Source of the DNA: JAHEDH01 sp965364515
Lineage (GTDB): Bacteria > Actinomycetota > Acidimicrobiia > Spongiisociales > ZC4RG35
Direction of reading: 5' to 3'
Length of the DNA stretch: 7,761 nt
NCBI GenBank assembly: GCA_965364515.1
Contig: CBDTXZ010000144.1
Span: forward strand, 1-7,761
Notes under the pieces: model-generated
What the model was told of the DNA's origin: nothing
Seen by the model: the letters and a program-made list of their open reading frames with translations, nothing else
Database searches by the model: none
Made by a program: the position numbers and the translations under genes
Shown here: piece after piece, positions 6,629 through 7,761 of the stretch
How the letters are laid out: each line of letters begins with the position of its first letter
Position numbering within the stretch: position 1 is the stretch's first letter

Positions 6629-6677
6629 GTTCCCGGGTCGGTTGCCCTCCGCTGTGACGGTCGACCGACCCGGGAGC
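6629..6677 (+). other. 16-bp hairpin in the leuA-leuB gap
   Basis: G6629-G6644 pairs with C6662-C6677 over 16 positions, including a continuous 11-bp Watson-Crick core CCCGGGTCGGT (6632-6642) with ACCGACCCGGG (6664-6674) and two G-U pairs outside it. The 17-base loop can form a further CCG/CGG stem (6649-6651 with 6658-6660). It begins four bases after the leuA stop. No U-run follows, so it is not a canonical intrinsic terminator. It may act as a U-tract-less terminator, as a 3' stabiliser of leuA mRNA, or as an operator for the leuB promoter that overlaps its 3' side. Confidence 0.75.
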
Positions 6678-6689
6678 GCAGACTCCACC

Positions 6690-6695
6690 TAACCT
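6690..6695 (+). promoter_or_regulatory. -10 box for leaderless transcription of leuB
   Basis: TAACCT fits the TANNNT actinobacterial -10 pattern and ends six bases before the leuB ATG at 6702. A -10 box at this distance puts transcription initiation at or within a base of the A of ATG, the signature of leaderless genes common in actinobacteria. leuB also lacks any Shine-Dalgarno sequence, unlike ndh, ilvB, ilvN, ilvC and leuA. No convincing -35 hexamer is visible 16-19 bases upstream, where the hairpin arm lies. Confidence 0.5.
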
Positions 6696-6701
6696 CGCAA
6701 G

Positions 6702-7760
6702 ATGTCGAAGCCTCATCATCGTGTCGCAGTGATCCCCGGAGACGGGGTCGGGATCGAAGTCACCGCCGAAGCCACCAAGGCGCTCGCTGCCGCCGGGGCC
6801 CGGTTCGGATTCACCACGGAGAACACCGAATACGACCTCGGTGGCCGTCGCTACCTGTCGACCGGCGAGGTGTTGCCTTCGTCGGTCCAGGAAGAGCTCG
6901 ACGCCCATGAGGTGATCCTGCTGGGTGCCGTCGGGACGCCGGACGTGCCGCCGGGCGTACTCGAACGCGGACTCCTCTTGAAGCTGCGGTTCGACTTCGA
7001 CCAGTACATCAACCTGCGTCCGGTCAAGCTCTACGACGGCGTACCCACCCCGATCGCCGACCTGTCGCCGGACAGATGTGACATGTTGGTCATCCGCGAG
7101 AACACGGAGGGGATGTACACCGGTGTCGGCGGTGAGTTCAAGAAGGGCACGCCACACGAGATCGCCACCCAGGAGTCGGTCAACACTCGTCACGGCGTCG
7201 AGCGCGCAGTCCGATACGCGTTCGAGCGGGCCACCGAGCGACGCAATCATCTCACGCTGTGTCACAAGACGAACGTGCTCACGTTCGCCGGCGACCTGTG
7301 GCAGCGAACAGTGGACGAAGTGGCAACCGAGTACCCGTCGGTCACCGTGGACTATGTCCACGTCGATGCCGCCTGCCTCTATCTGGTGAACTCCCCCGAG
7401 CGATTCGACGTCATCGTCACCGACAACCTCTTCGGCGACATCATCACCGATCTCGGAGCAGCCGTACAGGGTGGGCTCGGTCTCGCAGCCTCAGGAAACC
7501 TCAACCCGTCGGGTGACCATCCATCGATGTTCGAACCCGTGCATGGATCCGCCCCCGACATCGCAGGCAACGGATGGGCGAACCCGGTGGCTGCCGTCTT
7601 CTCGACCGCCCTGTGTCTTGCGCACCTCGGTCATCTCGACGCAGCCGTTGCGGTGGAAGCCGCGGCGGCGTCGGTGCTCCCTGAGCTCGAGACGATGGGC
7701 GGCCCCGACATGGGGATGTCCACCTCCCAGATCGGCGACCTCATCGCCGAGCGGATATAG
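6702..7760 (+). CDS. leuB: 3-isopropylmalate dehydrogenase
   Basis: A 352-residue NAD+-dependent beta-decarboxylating dehydrogenase that oxidises 3-isopropylmalate to 2-ketoisocaproate (after decarboxylation), the penultimate step to leucine. The N-terminal motif IPGDGVGIEV is at 11-20. The LeuB-type substrate loop GVLERGLLLKLRFDF (85-99) supplies Arg96, and NLRP supplies Arg106. RENTEGMY gives Arg132 and catalytic Tyr139; CHKTN gives Lys189. Acidic metal ligands are Asp222 and, in DNLFGDIITD, Asp246 and Asp250. HGSAPDIAGNGWANP (281-295) keeps Asp286, which favours NAD+ over NADP+. The LLLKLR loop argues against isocitrate or homoisocitrate dehydrogenase. The gene is complete (TAG 7758-7760). 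The ATG at 6702 has no ribosome site but sits six bases after a TANNNT box, suggesting leaderless translation. leuC and leuD are not adjacent on the visible side. Confidence 0.94.
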   Translation: MSKPHHRVAVIPGDGVGIEVTAEATKALAAAGARFGFTTENTEYDLGGRRYLSTGEVLPSSVQEELDAHEVILLGAVGTPDVPPGVLERGLLLKLRFDFDQYINLRPVKLYDGVPTPIADLSPDRCDMLVIRENTEGMYTGVGGEFKKGTPHEIATQESVNTRHGVERAVRYAFERATERRNHLTLCHKTNVLTFAGDLWQRTVDEVATEYPSVTVDYVHVDAACLYLVNSPERFDVIVTDNLFGDIITDLGAAVQGGLGLAASGNLNPSGDHPSMFEPVHGSAPDIAGNGWANPVAAVFSTALCLAHLGHLDAAVAVEAAAASVLPELETMGGPDMGMSTSQIGDLIAERI

Positions 7761-7761
7761 G

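Noticed and set aside
5045..6688. 547-codon open frame on the minus strand opposite leuA
   Set aside because: It is a composition shadow of leuA, with no motif, and its ends lie in structured intergenic DNA. leuA itself is identified by catalytic motifs.

Overview
The window is a high-GC, densely packed bacterial chromosome segment. It carries most of an actinobacterial branched-chain amino acid (BCAA) operon, with one unrelated gene transcribed divergently at the left edge. The NDH-2, IlvB, IlvN, IlvC, LeuA and LeuB proteins all look actinobacterial. So do the Shine-Dalgarno-preceded genes mixed with an apparently leaderless one, and a short Ile/Leu/Val leader peptide ahead of ilvB. An uncultured lineage such as Acidimicrobiia is plausible, but that placement is inference. 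No phage, plasmid, transposase, CRISPR or tRNA signal is visible.

Layout: 1-27 is the edge of a short heptad-repeat region. 16-1254 (minus) is a type II NADH dehydrogenase-like flavoprotein. 1255-1515 is a divergent regulatory region. It holds a 15-bp hairpin (1287-1319), a near-consensus sigma70-type promoter (TTGACT, 17 nt, CATAAT; 1323-1351), a nine-residue leader peptide MYSTILVLP (1363-1392), a leader hairpin and a textbook intrinsic terminator (1431-1458). 1516-3228 is ilvB. 3229-3397 is a spacer filled with inverted heptad repeats. 3398-3901 is ilvN and 3946-4950 is ilvC. 4951-5119 is a second repeat-bearing spacer whose inverted arms enclose three hairpins. 5120-6625 is leuA. 6626-6701 holds a 16-bp hairpin and a -10-like box placed for leaderless transcription. 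6702-7760 is leuB, complete one base before the window ends.

Together IlvBN (acetohydroxyacid synthase) and IlvC (ketol-acid reductoisomerase) carry out the first two shared steps toward valine, isoleucine and the leucine precursor. LeuA and LeuB then act in the leucine branch. ilvD and leuCD are needed to complete the pathway and are not in the window. Expression of the ilv genes is most probably controlled by ribosome-mediated transcription attenuation on Ile, Leu and Val codons. leuB appears able to start from its own promoter.

The proteins are ordinary. The interesting content is between the genes: the compact ilvB attenuator, two repeat-rich structured spacers inside the operon that may belong to one repeat family, and strong hairpins upstream of ndh and leuB.
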